Below are positions 43,862-53,165 of a DNA stretch of 64,000 bases, piece by piece; positions within the stretch are counted from its first letter, which is position 1; each line of letters opens with the position of its first letter. Below the pieces are notes generated by a model. That model ran no database searches. It was not told the DNA's origin and saw nothing but the letters and a program-made list of their open reading frames with translations. The DNA lies in assembly GCF_008124625.1 (NCBI RefSeq), contig NZ_VNHM01000010.1:1-64000 (forward strand), given 5' to 3'. The DNA is from Desulfallas thermosapovorans DSM 6562 (GTDB taxonomy: Bacteria > Bacillota > Desulfotomaculia > Desulfotomaculales > Desulfallaceae). A program made the position numbers and the translations under genes.

Positions 43862-45001
43862 ATGAATGAACATGCACCGGTATGGTTGGACATCAACATT
43901 GGCGCGCTGGCCCATAATATCAAACAATTAAAGAGTATCATTAGCCCACAGACAGAGCTAATGGCAGTGGTCAAGGCCAACGCCTACGGCCACGGTGCCG
44001 TGGAGGTGGCTCGAACAGCACTGGCCAGCGGAGCCACCCGTCTGGGCGTGGCCCGGGTTACCGAAGGAACCGAACTGCGCCAGGCGGGCATTGAGGCACC
44101 GGTGCTGGTGCTGGGGTATACCGTACCCGAAGATTATCCAGCCATATTAAACAACAGTCTGACCCAAACTATTTACGACTTGCGTACCGCCCGGGAGCTT
44201 TCCTCATTAGCCTCCCAGACCGGAAAAAAAGCGCTGGTACACATCAAAGTGGACACTGGTATGGGACGGTTGGGTTTTTTCCCGGACAACGACGGATTAA
44301 GGGATATTATCAACATTGCCAGGCTTCCTCACCTGGAATTGGAGGGCATTTTCACTCACTTCGCTTCCGCGGACTGCCGTGACAAAAGCTACGCTAATAA
44401 ACAATGGCACAGCTTTATGGAATTTATAGAACTGCTCACCCGTGAAGGATTGGAATTTCCCTTACGACACGCGGCCAACAGTGCCGCGCTGCTGGATATG
44501 CCGGAAACTCACCTGGATATGGTCCGGGCCGGTATTGCTGTATACGGCGTCAGCCCCGCAAGGGAAGTTGATATTAGCAAAGTACACCTGCAGCCCGTAA
44601 TGGCGGTCAAAGCCCGGGTGGCCCACGTTAAACGGGTGGCTGCAGGTTCCGGTATCAGTTACGGAGTAACTTATATTACACCCTCTTCTACAGTGGTAGC
44701 TACAATTCCAGCAGGGTATGCCGATGGCTATAACCGTTTGCTGTCATCAAAGGGTGAAGTGCTGATTCGCGGGCAAAAAGCGCCGGTGATCGGTCGTATT
44801 TGCATGGACCAGTTCATGGTGGACGCAGGACATCTGCCAGACCTAACACCCGGGGAAGAGGTAGTACTTATGGGCCGGCAGGGTAACGCAGAAATAACCG
44901 CTGACGAAATCGCTGAAAAAATTGGTACCATATCCTACGAAGTACTATGTGCCATGAACAGCCGGGTACCCAAACATTTTATAAAAGAACATGCTAAATA
45001 A
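43862..45001 (+). CDS. alr: Alanine racemase
   Basis: 379 residues from ATG 43862 (GGAGGTAC upstream). The PLP lysine is K38 in VVKANAYGHG; the catalytic tyrosine is in GSGISYGVTY (about residue 267), and GRICMDQFMVD follows. It supplies D-alanine for the cell wall. In Firmicutes it commonly follows acpS and nnr, as here. The gap of 184 bases before it holds no gene. Confidence 0.95.
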   Translation: MNEHAPVWLDINIGALAHNIKQLKSIISPQTELMAVVKANAYGHGAVEVARTALASGATRLGVARVTEGTELRQAGIEAPVLVLGYTVPEDYPAILNNSLTQTIYDLRTARELSSLASQTGKKALVHIKVDTGMGRLGFFPDNDGLRDIINIARLPHLELEGIFTHFASADCRDKSYANKQWHSFMEFIELLTREGLEFPLRHAANSAALLDMPETHLDMVRAGIAVYGVSPAREVDISKVHLQPVMAVKARVAHVKRVAAGSGISYGVTYITPSSTVVATIPAGYADGYNRLLSSKGEVLIRGQKAPVIGRICMDQFMVDAGHLPDLTPGEEVVLMGRQGNAEITADEIAEKIGTISYEVLCAMNSRVPKHFIKEHAK

Positions 45002-45035
45002 AATGTAAGAATGATTCTCTAACACCTTAAACGTG

Positions 45036-45076
45036 AAAAAGAACCTTCGGATTATTAGCCCAAAGGTTCTTTTTCG
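45036..45076. terminator. Terminator between converging alr and the polyferredoxin gene
   Basis: AAAAAGAACCTT pairs with AAGGTTCTTTTT around 15 bases; symmetric, so probably works for both strands. Confidence 0.88.
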
Positions 45077-45080
45077 ATAA

Positions 45081-45767
45081 TTAAGCCGCCATGTCGCAAG
45101 ACACAGTTTTATCTTTGTCAAAGGAAAGCGCTTTTTTGGGACAACTGTATACACACGAGAAACAACGCAGGCAGTCGCTACGTTCAAAGGCGTTATCCTT
45201 GTCAAATCCGCTGGGGTTCAGTTGCATGGGACATGATTTGGTGCAAATGCCACACGATACACAGCTGCTGCCGGTCCGGAGCGGTTGTTGACGCCGGGCT
45301 ATCCAGTGGGCCACTGTACCCATGGGGCATATGCGGCACCAGGTGCGGGGATGAATACCCCAACCCAGCAATATAGCTACCACCGTAGTTACAGTTAATA
45401 CCCTGACCATAGCCAACCCCATAGCCGGTATATCACCCCAGGCCAGATAAAACTGCACACCGATAACGGTAAAAATCAGTAGAACCATAAAGGTTCGTAC
45501 GGCCTCATTCTTAAAGAAAGCTGGAATAATAATTTTACGGCTGATAGGTCCCATGAATAAATCTAGAAAGGCACCCCGGGGACACATCCAATCGCACCAG
45601 TTACGCCCACGAAAAATAGAGAGACCAACCGCCCCAAGCATGCAGCCAAAAAGCAAAAAGCCCAACAAAGGGTAAAACCAACCGCTTATGGCCACCAGAG
45701 GCAACACCACCCAAGTGTAAGCCTGCAGCTTGGTCCTGCGCAATAAAGCTGCGTTAACTTTCATCAT
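45081..45767 (-). CDS. NapH-like membrane iron-sulfur protein
   Basis: 228 residues with about four membrane helices (residues 15-48 as a pair, 87-107 and 117-137). CDWMCPRG and CRICPMG are the paired loop motifs of NapH/NosR-type proteins. Two C-terminal [4Fe-4S] motifs follow: CVSCGICTKSCP and CLRCFSCVYSCP. Such proteins move electrons across or along the membrane to a partner reductase, which is not seen here. The start ATG 45767 or 45764 follows TTAAGGAGGA. Single gene. Confidence 0.88.
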   Translation of the reverse strand: MMKVNAALLRRTKLQAYTWVVLPLVAISGWFYPLLGFLLFGCMLGAVGLSIFRGRNWCDWMCPRGAFLDLFMGPISRKIIIPAFFKNEAVRTFMVLLIFTVIGVQFYLAWGDIPAMGLAMVRVLTVTTVVAILLGWGIHPRTWCRICPMGTVAHWIARRQQPLRTGSSCVSCGICTKSCPMQLNPSGFDKDNAFERSDCLRCFSCVYSCPKKALSFDKDKTVSCDMAA

Positions 45768-46026
45768 TAATCCTCCTTAACCTAGTATCCATATATTTGA
45801 TTATATTGATATTATAATATTAGTCAACTGTTTTTTATCTTACCTTACACTTTAATAAATTAATTCAGCGGGACAAATCAATACTTTATCATGCATAGCG
45901 TCAAAATATCATTTTCTATTACATCGTTAATAAACTATAAATATATAAAGGAATAATAAAATTTTTGCAGAAATAAGAAATAAGATAGTATTTGTACAGC
46001 AAGAGCTTTTAGTAAAAGGGGGGAGT

Positions 46027-46374
46027 ATGTTGGCAAGTCCGCGTTTAAAAGAACCAGGCCAAGGGGGAGCTTTATCCGGCGCGCGGGTACTGTCCTTTGT
46101 TTTTGTGGTGTTGACAGTAGGCTGTTCCGCTTGCCTCATTGCAATAATGGCCGGTGTGCCAGTAGGTTTCGCCAGTGCCATTGGTGGTGCAGTCGCTGGA
46201 GTAGTGGGATTTTTCATACTGGCGTTCGGTTCCCTGTATGAGGTAAAAACTATTACCTGTTCGGCATGCGGTCAAACTGACCAAACATTGAAACATATCG
46301 GCACATACAATTGTTTTAATTGCAGCACCAAATATTATGTTTACGATAGGGAAGTTAAGAGTATCAATGCTTAA
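46027..46374 (+). CDS. Small membrane protein with zinc-ribbon tail
   Basis: 115 residues. Two membrane helices lie at about 21-41 and 46-68, followed by a cytoplasmic ribbon CSACGQ and CFNCSTKYYVYD that probably binds zinc. AAAGGGGGGAG abuts ATG 46027; TTG 46030 is an alternative. Family unknown. Single gene with terminator. Confidence 0.6.
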   Translation: MLASPRLKEPGQGGALSGARVLSFVFVVLTVGCSACLIAIMAGVPVGFASAIGGAVAGVVGFFILAFGSLYEVKTITCSACGQTDQTLKHIGTYNCFNCSTKYYVYDREVKSINA

Positions 46375-46403
46375 AACTTAAAGATATCAAATTGCTTGCT
46401 CTG

Positions 46404-46429
46404 CCGCGGTTAAAACCGCGGTTTTTTTA
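46404..46429 (+). terminator. Terminator after the small membrane gene
   Basis: CCGCGGT (46404-46410) pairs with ACCGCGG (46415-46421) around TAAA, then seven T residues. Confidence 0.9.
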
Positions 46430-46546
46430 TTTTTTACGAAATACAGCAGCCTGAATGTTTTCACCAAAGACTTATTGATACTATTATTGAAAGTTGAACA
46501 TTTATCTGTGGGCTTCAACCGCCTTGCTTGTCCAATCCGATTTTGT

Positions 46547-46576
46547 TTGACACCCGGTTGATCCGGGTGATATAAT
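46547..46576 (+). promoter_or_regulatory. Strong sigma-A promoter with palindrome in its spacer
   Basis: Perfect TTGACA (46547-46552) and TATAAT (46571-46576) 18 bases apart. The spacer holds ACCCGG-TTGAT-CCGGGT (46552-46568), a perfect 6-bp inverted repeat in a place where a bound repressor would block RNA polymerase. It drives the leader of the ABC transporter. Confidence 0.75.
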
Positions 46577-46649
46577 GCGATTGAAAAAAAATATATTAGC
46601 CTGGGCAACTGGGTTGAGCAGAGTTTAGAAAAGTACGAGGAGAGCTTAG

Positions 46650-46702
46650 ATGAGCCGGAAACAGTATAACAGACCGGTACTCATTGTAGTGCCGGTTTTT
46701 AT
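46650..46702 (+). promoter_or_regulatory. Attenuator-like terminator and antiterminator in ABC transporter leader
   Basis: A terminator stem ACCGGTACT/AGTGCCGGT (46673-46681 and 46688-46696) ends in T5. The upstream ATGAGCCGG (46650-46658) can pair with CCGG and CTCAT (46674-46684), which would break the terminator. This mutually exclusive design is typical of riboswitches and other attenuators. I cannot match it to a known class. A 41-codon frame (46650-46775) behind GAGGAG also crosses it. Confidence 0.6.
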
Positions 46703-46917
46703 ATTTCTCCTCGCGTCCAAGGAGGTGCGTTTAATAAATCAGGATCCGCTTGATAAACAATATTATACGAAATAGGTATAAAACAGCGGTTATTTATTAG
46801 TTGGCTCATTAATTGGGCCTGTACCAGTATATTACTATTTACCACCCTTAAATTGCGTTGATAAAACTTACCTGACAAAGCACTGATGCTAGAAGCTAAA
46901 AACCAGGAGGAATTTAA

Positions 46918-47940
46918 ATGTTTACAAATATTTTCAATAAAAATATTATCTACATACTGGTGTCCTTATTGCTGCTTCTGGCCGCAACCGGTTGTGGCGG
47001 CAATGAACAGGCCGGTGTAAATGATTCCGACACTGACAGAGTATACCGAATAGGCGTCACCCAATTCGTAGATCACCCGGCATTAAACCTGGACCAGCAA
47101 GGATTTTTGGACCAAATGAAACTGGAAGGGTACATCGAAGGAGAAAATATACTGTATGATATTCAAAATTCCCAGGGCGATCACAACCTGGCCAAGACCA
47201 TTGCCGATAAATTCGTAGCCGATAAAGTGGATGCTATATTCGCCATTACCACACCCAGTTCCCAGGCAGCGGCCATGGCTACCAAAGGCACTGACATACC
47301 TGTAGTTTTTATAGCAGTTTCCGATGCAGTGGGATCGGGCCTGATTCAAGCCAATGATAAAGCCACCGGCACTAACATCACAGGAGTATATAGCGCCGAC
47401 CCCGTTGAACAGCAAATGGATCTCATCGGTGAATTCATTCCAGACATCAAACAGTTGGGGTTCATCTATAATGCCGGTGAAGCCAACTCGGTGAGCAATA
47501 TCAACCGGGCCAAAGAATATGTTGAAAGTAAGGGTTGGAATGTGGTGGAAGTTTCCGTGGCCAGCAGCAACGAAGTACAAGCAGCCGCCCAGTCCCTGGC
47601 CGGCAGGGTGGATGCGGTATTTGTACCCCAGGATAACACTGTGATTTCCGCGCTGGAGGCTTTGCTTAAAGAATTACAAGATAAAAATGTACCCCTCTTT
47701 ACCGGCGACACCGAGTCTGTAAGACGGGGCGCCGTGGCCACCGTTGGTAACGATGAATATGATTGCGGCGCTCAAGGTGCAACCATGCTGGCCCGGATAT
47801 TAAAGGGTGAAAAGGCGGGGGAAATCGTACCTGAAGAAATCCGGAAACGCACCTTGATGATCAACAAAACAGCGGCGCAAAATATTAATCTGGCAATTCC
47901 TCAGTCCGTACTGGACCGGGCCGATGAAATAGTAGAATAA
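46918..47940 (+). CDS. ABC transporter substrate-binding lipoprotein (TrpX-type family)
   Basis: 340 residues. A signal peptide (about residues 1-25) ends in lipobox LAATGC with the lipid-bearing Cys near 26. The mature part matches the ABC_sub_bind type (YRIGVTQFVDHP, IFAITTPSSQAAA, PVVFIAVSDAV). Members bind amino acids or other small ligands; the substrate is not clear. GGAGG precedes ATG 46918. It leads a three-gene importer operon under the leader at 46.6 kb. Confidence 0.88.
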   Translation: MFTNIFNKNIIYILVSLLLLLAATGCGGNEQAGVNDSDTDRVYRIGVTQFVDHPALNLDQQGFLDQMKLEGYIEGENILYDIQNSQGDHNLAKTIADKFVADKVDAIFAITTPSSQAAAMATKGTDIPVVFIAVSDAVGSGLIQANDKATGTNITGVYSADPVEQQMDLIGEFIPDIKQLGFIYNAGEANSVSNINRAKEYVESKGWNVVEVSVASSNEVQAAAQSLAGRVDAVFVPQDNTVISALEALLKELQDKNVPLFTGDTESVRRGAVATVGNDEYDCGAQGATMLARILKGEKAGEIVPEEIRKRTLMINKTAAQNINLAIPQSVLDRADEIVE

Positions 47941-47985
47941 TTTCACCGAACAAGCGTTTAAAACCACAGAAAGAAGTGAAGGTTC

Positions 47986-49026
47986 ATGGAAAGTGTACTG
48001 ATAACAGCATTGCAACAAGGTCTCATCTATGCCTTTATGGCATTGGGGGTACTGTTAACATTTCGACTGCTGGGCTTTCCCGACCTCACTGTGGAGGGTA
48101 CCTTTCCCCTTGGTGCAGCAGTTACCGCCCGAGCGGTAGTTGAGGGCATCGACCCGCTACTGGCGGTGCTGCTGGGTGCATTGTCCGGGGGCGCCGCGGG
48201 AGCAGCGACCGGGCTGATGCACACCAGGTTAAAAGTAAATAACATACTGGCGGGTATTTTAACCGCCAGTGCTATTTACACTGTTATGTTGCGCACCATG
48301 GGGCGCCCCAACACACCTCTTTTAAATCATGATAACGTATATGGCCAAATACTGGGCTGGTTCGGCCTCATTGAGTCAAATATAACAATAATACTGGTAC
48401 TGCTGTTGATCACCCTGGCAGCACGTGCATTGCTGGGCTGGTTTTTGGGCACCGATATGGGATTGGCCCTACGGGCCACCGGCAGTAACGAGCGCATGAT
48501 CAGGTCGTTGGGTGTCAACACCGACAATACCAAACTACTGGGTTTAGTTATTGCCAACGGTCTGGTGGGCTTGTCCGGTGCCTTAGCCTGCCAGTTCCAG
48601 GGCTTTGCCGATGTGGGTATGGGCATAGGCGTACTGGTTGCCGCCATTGCTTCGGTAATCCTGGGTGAGACTATTTTTGGCGGTCACCGCCTGGGACGAC
48701 TGCTTACCGGAGTCATCCTTGGCTCAGTGCTCTACCGGGGTCTACTGGCCCTGGGCTTGAGACTGGGCTTGCCTGCTGAGGACTTTAAACTAATGACAGC
48801 CGCACTGGTTCTGCTGGTGCTGGCCATGCCCAACATGGGAATAAGCCGGCGACTTGCCGCTGTCCGGCCAAGCACTGGTATTGGTAGCATTAAAAGGTTA
48901 TGGAGCCCCTTTAACCCGAACCGCACCGGAAAGGGTTCCGGCCTGGTAGGTAATCCCTCTGTACCAGGCAGAACTAACGGCTGCATCGGTACTGTTTCAC
49001 AGACGGGAAGGGGGGACGACAAATGA
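47986..49026 (+). CDS. ABC transporter permease
   Basis: 346 residues, about eight to nine membrane helices, of the branched-chain-amino-acid-type permease family: LTFRLLGFPDLTVEGTFPLG near the start and RATGSNERMIRSLGV, the usual loop touching the ATPase. The last 55 residues are polar and extended. It follows the binding protein by 45 bases and overlaps the ATPase gene by four bases. Confidence 0.9.
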   Translation: MESVLITALQQGLIYAFMALGVLLTFRLLGFPDLTVEGTFPLGAAVTARAVVEGIDPLLAVLLGALSGGAAGAATGLMHTRLKVNNILAGILTASAIYTVMLRTMGRPNTPLLNHDNVYGQILGWFGLIESNITIILVLLLITLAARALLGWFLGTDMGLALRATGSNERMIRSLGVNTDNTKLLGLVIANGLVGLSGALACQFQGFADVGMGIGVLVAAIASVILGETIFGGHRLGRLLTGVILGSVLYRGLLALGLRLGLPAEDFKLMTAALVLLVLAMPNMGISRRLAAVRPSTGIGSIKRLWSPFNPNRTGKGSGLVGNPSVPGRTNGCIGTVSQTGRGDDK

Positions 49027-49817
49027 TTACTTTGACCGGTATTGAAAAGTATTTCTTTCCGGGCACTCCCAATGAAATTAAAGCATTGAACAACATTAAC
49101 CTTGAAGTGGCCCGGGGTGATTTTATTACTTTAATCGGCAGCAACGGAGCAGGCAAATCCACACTGTTAAAGGCTATCGCAGGCGTCATTCCGGTGGATG
49201 ACGGGCATATCATAATTGGCGGGCGGGATGTCACCAGGCTGCCCGAGCACATGCGGGCAATGGAAATCGGACGCATTGATCAGGATCCCCTGGCCAGCAC
49301 AGCAGCAGAGCTTTCCATTGAGGAAAACTTGGCTATGGCCTTTCTGCGGGGAAAACGGCGTGGTCTTACCAGGGCTGTCACGACAAACCGGGTCAAGGAA
49401 TTTAGAGCTGCCCTCAAAGACATCGGTCTGGGTTTGGAGGAACGACTGAAAGTGCCCGTGGGCACATTGTCCGGCGGCCAGCGGCAGGCACTGGCACTGG
49501 TAATGGCCACCATTGCCCGGCCCAGACTGTTACTACTGGACGAGCACACAGCAGCCCTTGACCCCAAAGCCGCCCGTCTGGTTATGAATATCACGGAACG
49601 GGTGGTCAATCGCCATAATCTTACTACTCTAATGATCACCCACAACATGGAACAGGCGCTGCAGTTTGGCAACCGGTTAATCATGATGCACCGGGGCCGT
49701 ATTATTCTAGACATTGGAGCCGAAGAAAAAAGCAATCTAACGGTAGCTGATTTGGTGGCAAAATTTTCTTCGTGCAGCGGTACAGTATTTGCCGACGATC
49801 GGGTGCTGCTGGCCTGA
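49023..49817 (+). CDS. ABC transporter ATP-binding protein
   Basis: 264 residues. Walker A GSNGAGKST near 40, Q-loop region, signature LSGGQRQALAL near 149, Walker B LLLLDEHTAALDP near 169, and switch His in MITHNME. Its ATG overlaps the permease stop (ATGA). It powers import of the ligand captured by the lipoprotein. Confidence 0.95.
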   Translation: MITLTGIEKYFFPGTPNEIKALNNINLEVARGDFITLIGSNGAGKSTLLKAIAGVIPVDDGHIIIGGRDVTRLPEHMRAMEIGRIDQDPLASTAAELSIEENLAMAFLRGKRRGLTRAVTTNRVKEFRAALKDIGLGLEERLKVPVGTLSGGQRQALALVMATIARPRLLLLDEHTAALDPKAARLVMNITERVVNRHNLTTLMITHNMEQALQFGNRLIMMHRGRIILDIGAEEKSNLTVADLVAKFSSCSGTVFADDRVLLA

Positions 49818-49833
49818 CTGGTTTGTTTCCGTC

Positions 49834-50982
49834 TTATAACAGCGAGGCAATAACCGCCTTTTGAATGTTATTTGTCCCTTCAATCAAGGATAGCACCCGG
49901 GCATCCCGCAAATATTTTTCCACCGGCCAATCCTTTAGGTACCCGCGCCCGCCACAAATATCCATCGCCATCGCAGTTGCCTCCTGAGCGACCTGGCTGC
50001 CTGCTATCTTGGCCATTGATGACGCCATTGTATAATCCATATCGTTATCAATAAGCCAGCAGGCTTTCCACACCATCAACCGGGCTGATTCAATTTTGGC
50101 AGCCAGTTCCGCCAGGGCAAAGGAAACCGCCTGCTGGGTAAACACAGGCCGGCCAAACTGGTGGCGGCGTTTACTATACTGCAAGGCAAATTCATAAGCA
50201 GCCCGGGCTAACCCCACGCCAACGGCCCCGGCCAAGGCACGTCCCCGGTCAAAGGTTTGCATTAACAGCAGATACGCGCTACCCCGGGGGCCAATGGCCA
50301 ATTCACCGGGTACAGAAACGTCTTCTAGAATAAGTTTCGTTGTCCGTACATACTCAATACCCATTTTATCGTATACGGCACCTATTTTTAGCCCATTTAT
50401 ATCCTTAGGTATAATGATGGCCACAAGACTCGCCCTTTTACCTTTGGCATCAGTGGTGGCAAATAAAGTGGTAAAGTGAGCCAGGCCGCCGTTAATTACA
50501 AATTCCTTGACTCCGTTGATTACCCATTGATTATCCTTTCTGTATGCCTTGGTCGCAATGGCTGTAATATCCGACCCCGCTTCGGGTTCAGTGAGGGCGA
50601 ACGCGGCCAGGTGTGTTTTACCACAGGCCAGAGGCGGCAAAAATGTTTCTTTTTGTTTGGTGGAGCCGGCCAAAATAATTGGGCTGGCGGCATGTATATT
50701 GGCAGTAACCACAGTGGCCACGCTAGTGCACAAAGCGCCCAGTTCCTCAAGCACCAAGGCTGTGGAAAAATAACCCAACCCTCGTCCCCCATAATGCTGC
50801 GGTACGGTAGGGGTTAAAAGCTTATGCTCAGCCAAAGACGTAATTAGCCCATCAAAAAACAATTTTTCCCCTGCCTCACCGGATTGTTCCGCCGCAGGCG
50901 CCATCCACCCGCAGGCTAAAGCATTGACTTCCTCCAATAAAAGCTGTTGTTCAGAGGAAATATTAAAATTAACCACAGCCAT
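49834..50982 (-). CDS. Acyl-CoA dehydrogenase
   Basis: 382 residues with the family motifs AFALTEPEAGSD (FAD contact), RRHQFGRPVF, ICGGRGYLKDWPVEKYLRD and IEGTNNIQK, which includes the catalytic-type Glu. It oxidises an acyl-CoA to the enoyl-CoA with electrons leaving through ETF. Its ATG overlaps the last base of the XRE regulator gene, so the two are one operon. It is opposite in direction to the CoA ligase operon at 51.5 kb. Confidence 0.93.
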   Translation of the reverse strand: MAVVNFNISSEQQLLLEEVNALACGWMAPAAEQSGEAGEKLFFDGLITSLAEHKLLTPTVPQHYGGRGLGYFSTALVLEELGALCTSVATVVTANIHAASPIILAGSTKQKETFLPPLACGKTHLAAFALTEPEAGSDITAIATKAYRKDNQWVINGVKEFVINGGLAHFTTLFATTDAKGKRASLVAIIIPKDINGLKIGAVYDKMGIEYVRTTKLILEDVSVPGELAIGPRGSAYLLLMQTFDRGRALAGAVGVGLARAAYEFALQYSKRRHQFGRPVFTQQAVSFALAELAAKIESARLMVWKACWLIDNDMDYTMASSMAKIAGSQVAQEATAMAMDICGGRGYLKDWPVEKYLRDARVLSLIEGTNNIQKAVIASLL

Positions 50983-51419
50983 TAAACCTCCCTTTTCTTC
51001 AGCCAGGTAACAAAATCAATGATTAGTCTTTTCCCTTCGGGGGAAAGTGATTGATAATCAGATAACAATTTTTGCTCATCCATACTGAGGGCTACCCGCA
51101 CATCGGGGGACACAGTTGTTGATTGTATATTTACATCACAGTGGGTACCAACTCCAGTGAAAGGAACATTTAGCTTTTCACCGGAAGAACCATACAGGCC
51201 CGAGCTATTAAAATCACTGGAACTTAAAAAAAACTCAATGGGTTTGCCCAGTATCTCTGCTATATGTGCCAGTTGTGCGAGGTAGATCCTCCGTTTCCCC
51301 TTTTCATAATTGGACAGGGTGGACTGGGAACAGCCAATTTTCGCTGCCAACTGTTCTTGGCTGTATCCCGCCTGCTCCCTGGCCAACTGCAACTGTCTGC
51401 CAATTGATTTGTAACCCAT
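50982..51419 (-). CDS. XRE-family transcriptional regulator
   Basis: 145 residues from ATG 51419 (GGGGAT upstream; GTG 51431 also opens). The N-terminal HTH is clear: GRQLQLAREQAGYSQEQLAA, then KIGCSQSTLSNYEKGKRRI. The C-terminal half (from about 70) is a separate domain of unknown ligand. It is co-transcribed with an acyl-CoA dehydrogenase and divergent from a CoA ligase, so it probably controls this fatty-acid cluster. Confidence 0.9.
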   Translation of the reverse strand: MGYKSIGRQLQLAREQAGYSQEQLAAKIGCSQSTLSNYEKGKRRIYLAQLAHIAEILGKPIEFFLSSSDFNSSGLYGSSGEKLNVPFTGVGTHCDVNIQSTTVSPDVRVALSMDEQKLLSDYQSLSPEGKRLIIDFVTWLKKREV

Positions 51420-51491
51420 GTATATCCCCACTTTATCTTTTTTCTATTTTTTTAATTATCGTAATATTTTATATAATCCGATTAAAAACTA

Positions 51492-51543
51492 TTGAACTCA
51501 TTATTACAAATAGATATAATTATGTCAATTATTAATAATTAAC
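51492..51543 (+). promoter_or_regulatory. Promoter and candidate operator of the CoA ligase operon
   Basis: TTGAAC (51492-51497), 17 bases, TATAAT (51515-51520). Just downstream lies a 14-bp perfect palindrome AATTATTAATAATT (51527-51540), extended imperfectly to GTc...aAC. It would overlap the transcription start and could bind the divergent XRE regulator. Confidence 0.6.
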
Positions 51544-51573
51544 TGGTAAAACAACCACTTAAGGAGGCAAAGG

Positions 51574-53082
51574 ATGAATCTAATTGAAATATTAAACCGC
51601 AATGCCAGCAAATTCCCAAACAAGGACTGTCTTCGTTATAACGGCCAAGGAATAACTTTTGTCGAATTGCTCGCCCAAGCCGAGAAGTCCGCCGCAATAT
51701 TACAATCTTGGGGTGTAAACAAAGGTGATAAAGTTGCAATTATGAGCTACAACACGCCTGCATTCGTCATAGCATTTTATGGGGCGTTAAAAGCAGGAGC
51801 GGCAGTGGTTCCGGTTAACCATAAACTGGCCGCCCCGGAGATTAGCTACATACTGGAGCACAGTGAATCCAAGGTACTCTTTTTCGACGGTGCTTTGGGC
51901 GAAGTGGTAAGGAAAGTTCCGGTTCAGGCACGGATGGTGGCAATTGGTTCGGACGCCGAGGGATTTGACCGCCTTGAAAGAATTATGGACAACGCTCCGA
52001 ATTTTACACACATACCAATTGAGGATCATGATCCAGCCGAGATACTTTATACCTCCGGCACCACAGGTAAACCCAAAGGTTGCTTGCACAGCCACAAAAA
52101 TGTTGTTTTCGCCGGTATCACCGGAGCCCTGGCTGTAAAAATGGATGAACAAGACCGCCTGTTAATGGCCATGCCCATATGGCATTCCTCACCACTTAAT
52201 AACTGGTTTATAGGAGCACAATTTATTGGTGCCACTACTGTATTGCTACGCGAATATCACCCATTACACTTTTTACAAACCATACAGGAAGAAAAATGCA
52301 CAGTTTATTTTGGCGCACCCATCAGTTATATCATGCCTTTGCAAGTTATACCAAACTTTAGTGATTTCGATTTGTCATCCATGCGCTGTTGGATATATGG
52401 CGGCGGGCCAATTGCGGGAGACACAGCTATCATGCTAATGGAAAAATACCAAAGTAAAAATTTCTTCCAGGTATACGGCATGACTGAGGCCGGCCCAACG
52501 GGCACCGTGCTCTCCCCCCGGGACCAGATACGCAAAGCGGGTTCCATAGGATGTAATGCTCTGCCCGGCGCGGACCTGCGGGTGATGAAAAACGAAACGG
52601 AACATGCCTTACCGGGCGAAACAGGTGAAATTTGGCTCAATGGAGATAGTATTATGGCCGGGTATTACAAGAACCCTGGAGCTACCGCCGAGGCTTTTTA
52701 CAACGGTTGGTATAAAACCGGCGATGTAGCCCGGCTGGATGCCGATGGGTACTTATATATTGTAGATCGTACAAAGGATATGATTGTCACCGGCGGTGAA
52801 AATGTCTATTCCAAGGAAGTAGAGGACGCCATCGCCAGTCACCCTGCTGTAATGGAGTCCGCGGTTATCGGAAGACCACATCCTGAATGGGGTGAGACGG
52901 TAATAGCACTCGTAGTTTTAAAAACAGACACTACTATAAATGAAAAAGAGCTTAAAGAGTATTTATCCGAAAGATTGGCTAAATATAAAATACCGCGGGA
53001 AATTATTTTTACAGATTCGTTACCGCACACCCCTACAGGAAAAGTAAAAAAATTTGAACTCCGCGAACAATACAACAAATAA
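51574..53082 (+). CDS. Acyl-CoA synthetase (AMP-forming)
   Basis: 502 residues: LYTSGTTGKPKGCLHSHKN (phosphate loop near 163), YGMTEAGPTGT, YKTGDVARLDADGYLYIVDR split over the hinge, and the C-terminal lysine motif PHTPTGKVKKFELR. It belongs to the medium- or branched-chain acyl/aryl ligase group; exact substrate unknown. AAGGAGGC precedes ATG 51574. It leads an operon with the acyl-CoA dehydrogenase at 53166. Confidence 0.9.
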   Translation: MNLIEILNRNASKFPNKDCLRYNGQGITFVELLAQAEKSAAILQSWGVNKGDKVAIMSYNTPAFVIAFYGALKAGAAVVPVNHKLAAPEISYILEHSESKVLFFDGALGEVVRKVPVQARMVAIGSDAEGFDRLERIMDNAPNFTHIPIEDHDPAEILYTSGTTGKPKGCLHSHKNVVFAGITGALAVKMDEQDRLLMAMPIWHSSPLNNWFIGAQFIGATTVLLREYHPLHFLQTIQEEKCTVYFGAPISYIMPLQVIPNFSDFDLSSMRCWIYGGGPIAGDTAIMLMEKYQSKNFFQVYGMTEAGPTGTVLSPRDQIRKAGSIGCNALPGADLRVMKNETEHALPGETGEIWLNGDSIMAGYYKNPGATAEAFYNGWYKTGDVARLDADGYLYIVDRTKDMIVTGGENVYSKEVEDAIASHPAVMESAVIGRPHPEWGETVIALVVLKTDTTINEKELKEYLSERLAKYKIPREIIFTDSLPHTPTGKVKKFELREQYNK

Positions 53083-53165
53083 ATTAAATATTTAAAAAAT
53101 TAATCGGTTAAGCATTAGCTTTGGAATTTACAAGTTTTATAAAATAGAGTGAAAGGATAAATGCC

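Noticed and set aside
46581-46640. Trp-containing leader peptide (MKKNILAWATGL) as a trp-type attenuator
   Set aside because: Only one Trp codon, no ribosome site, and the ATG form overlaps the -10 box so it would not be transcribed.
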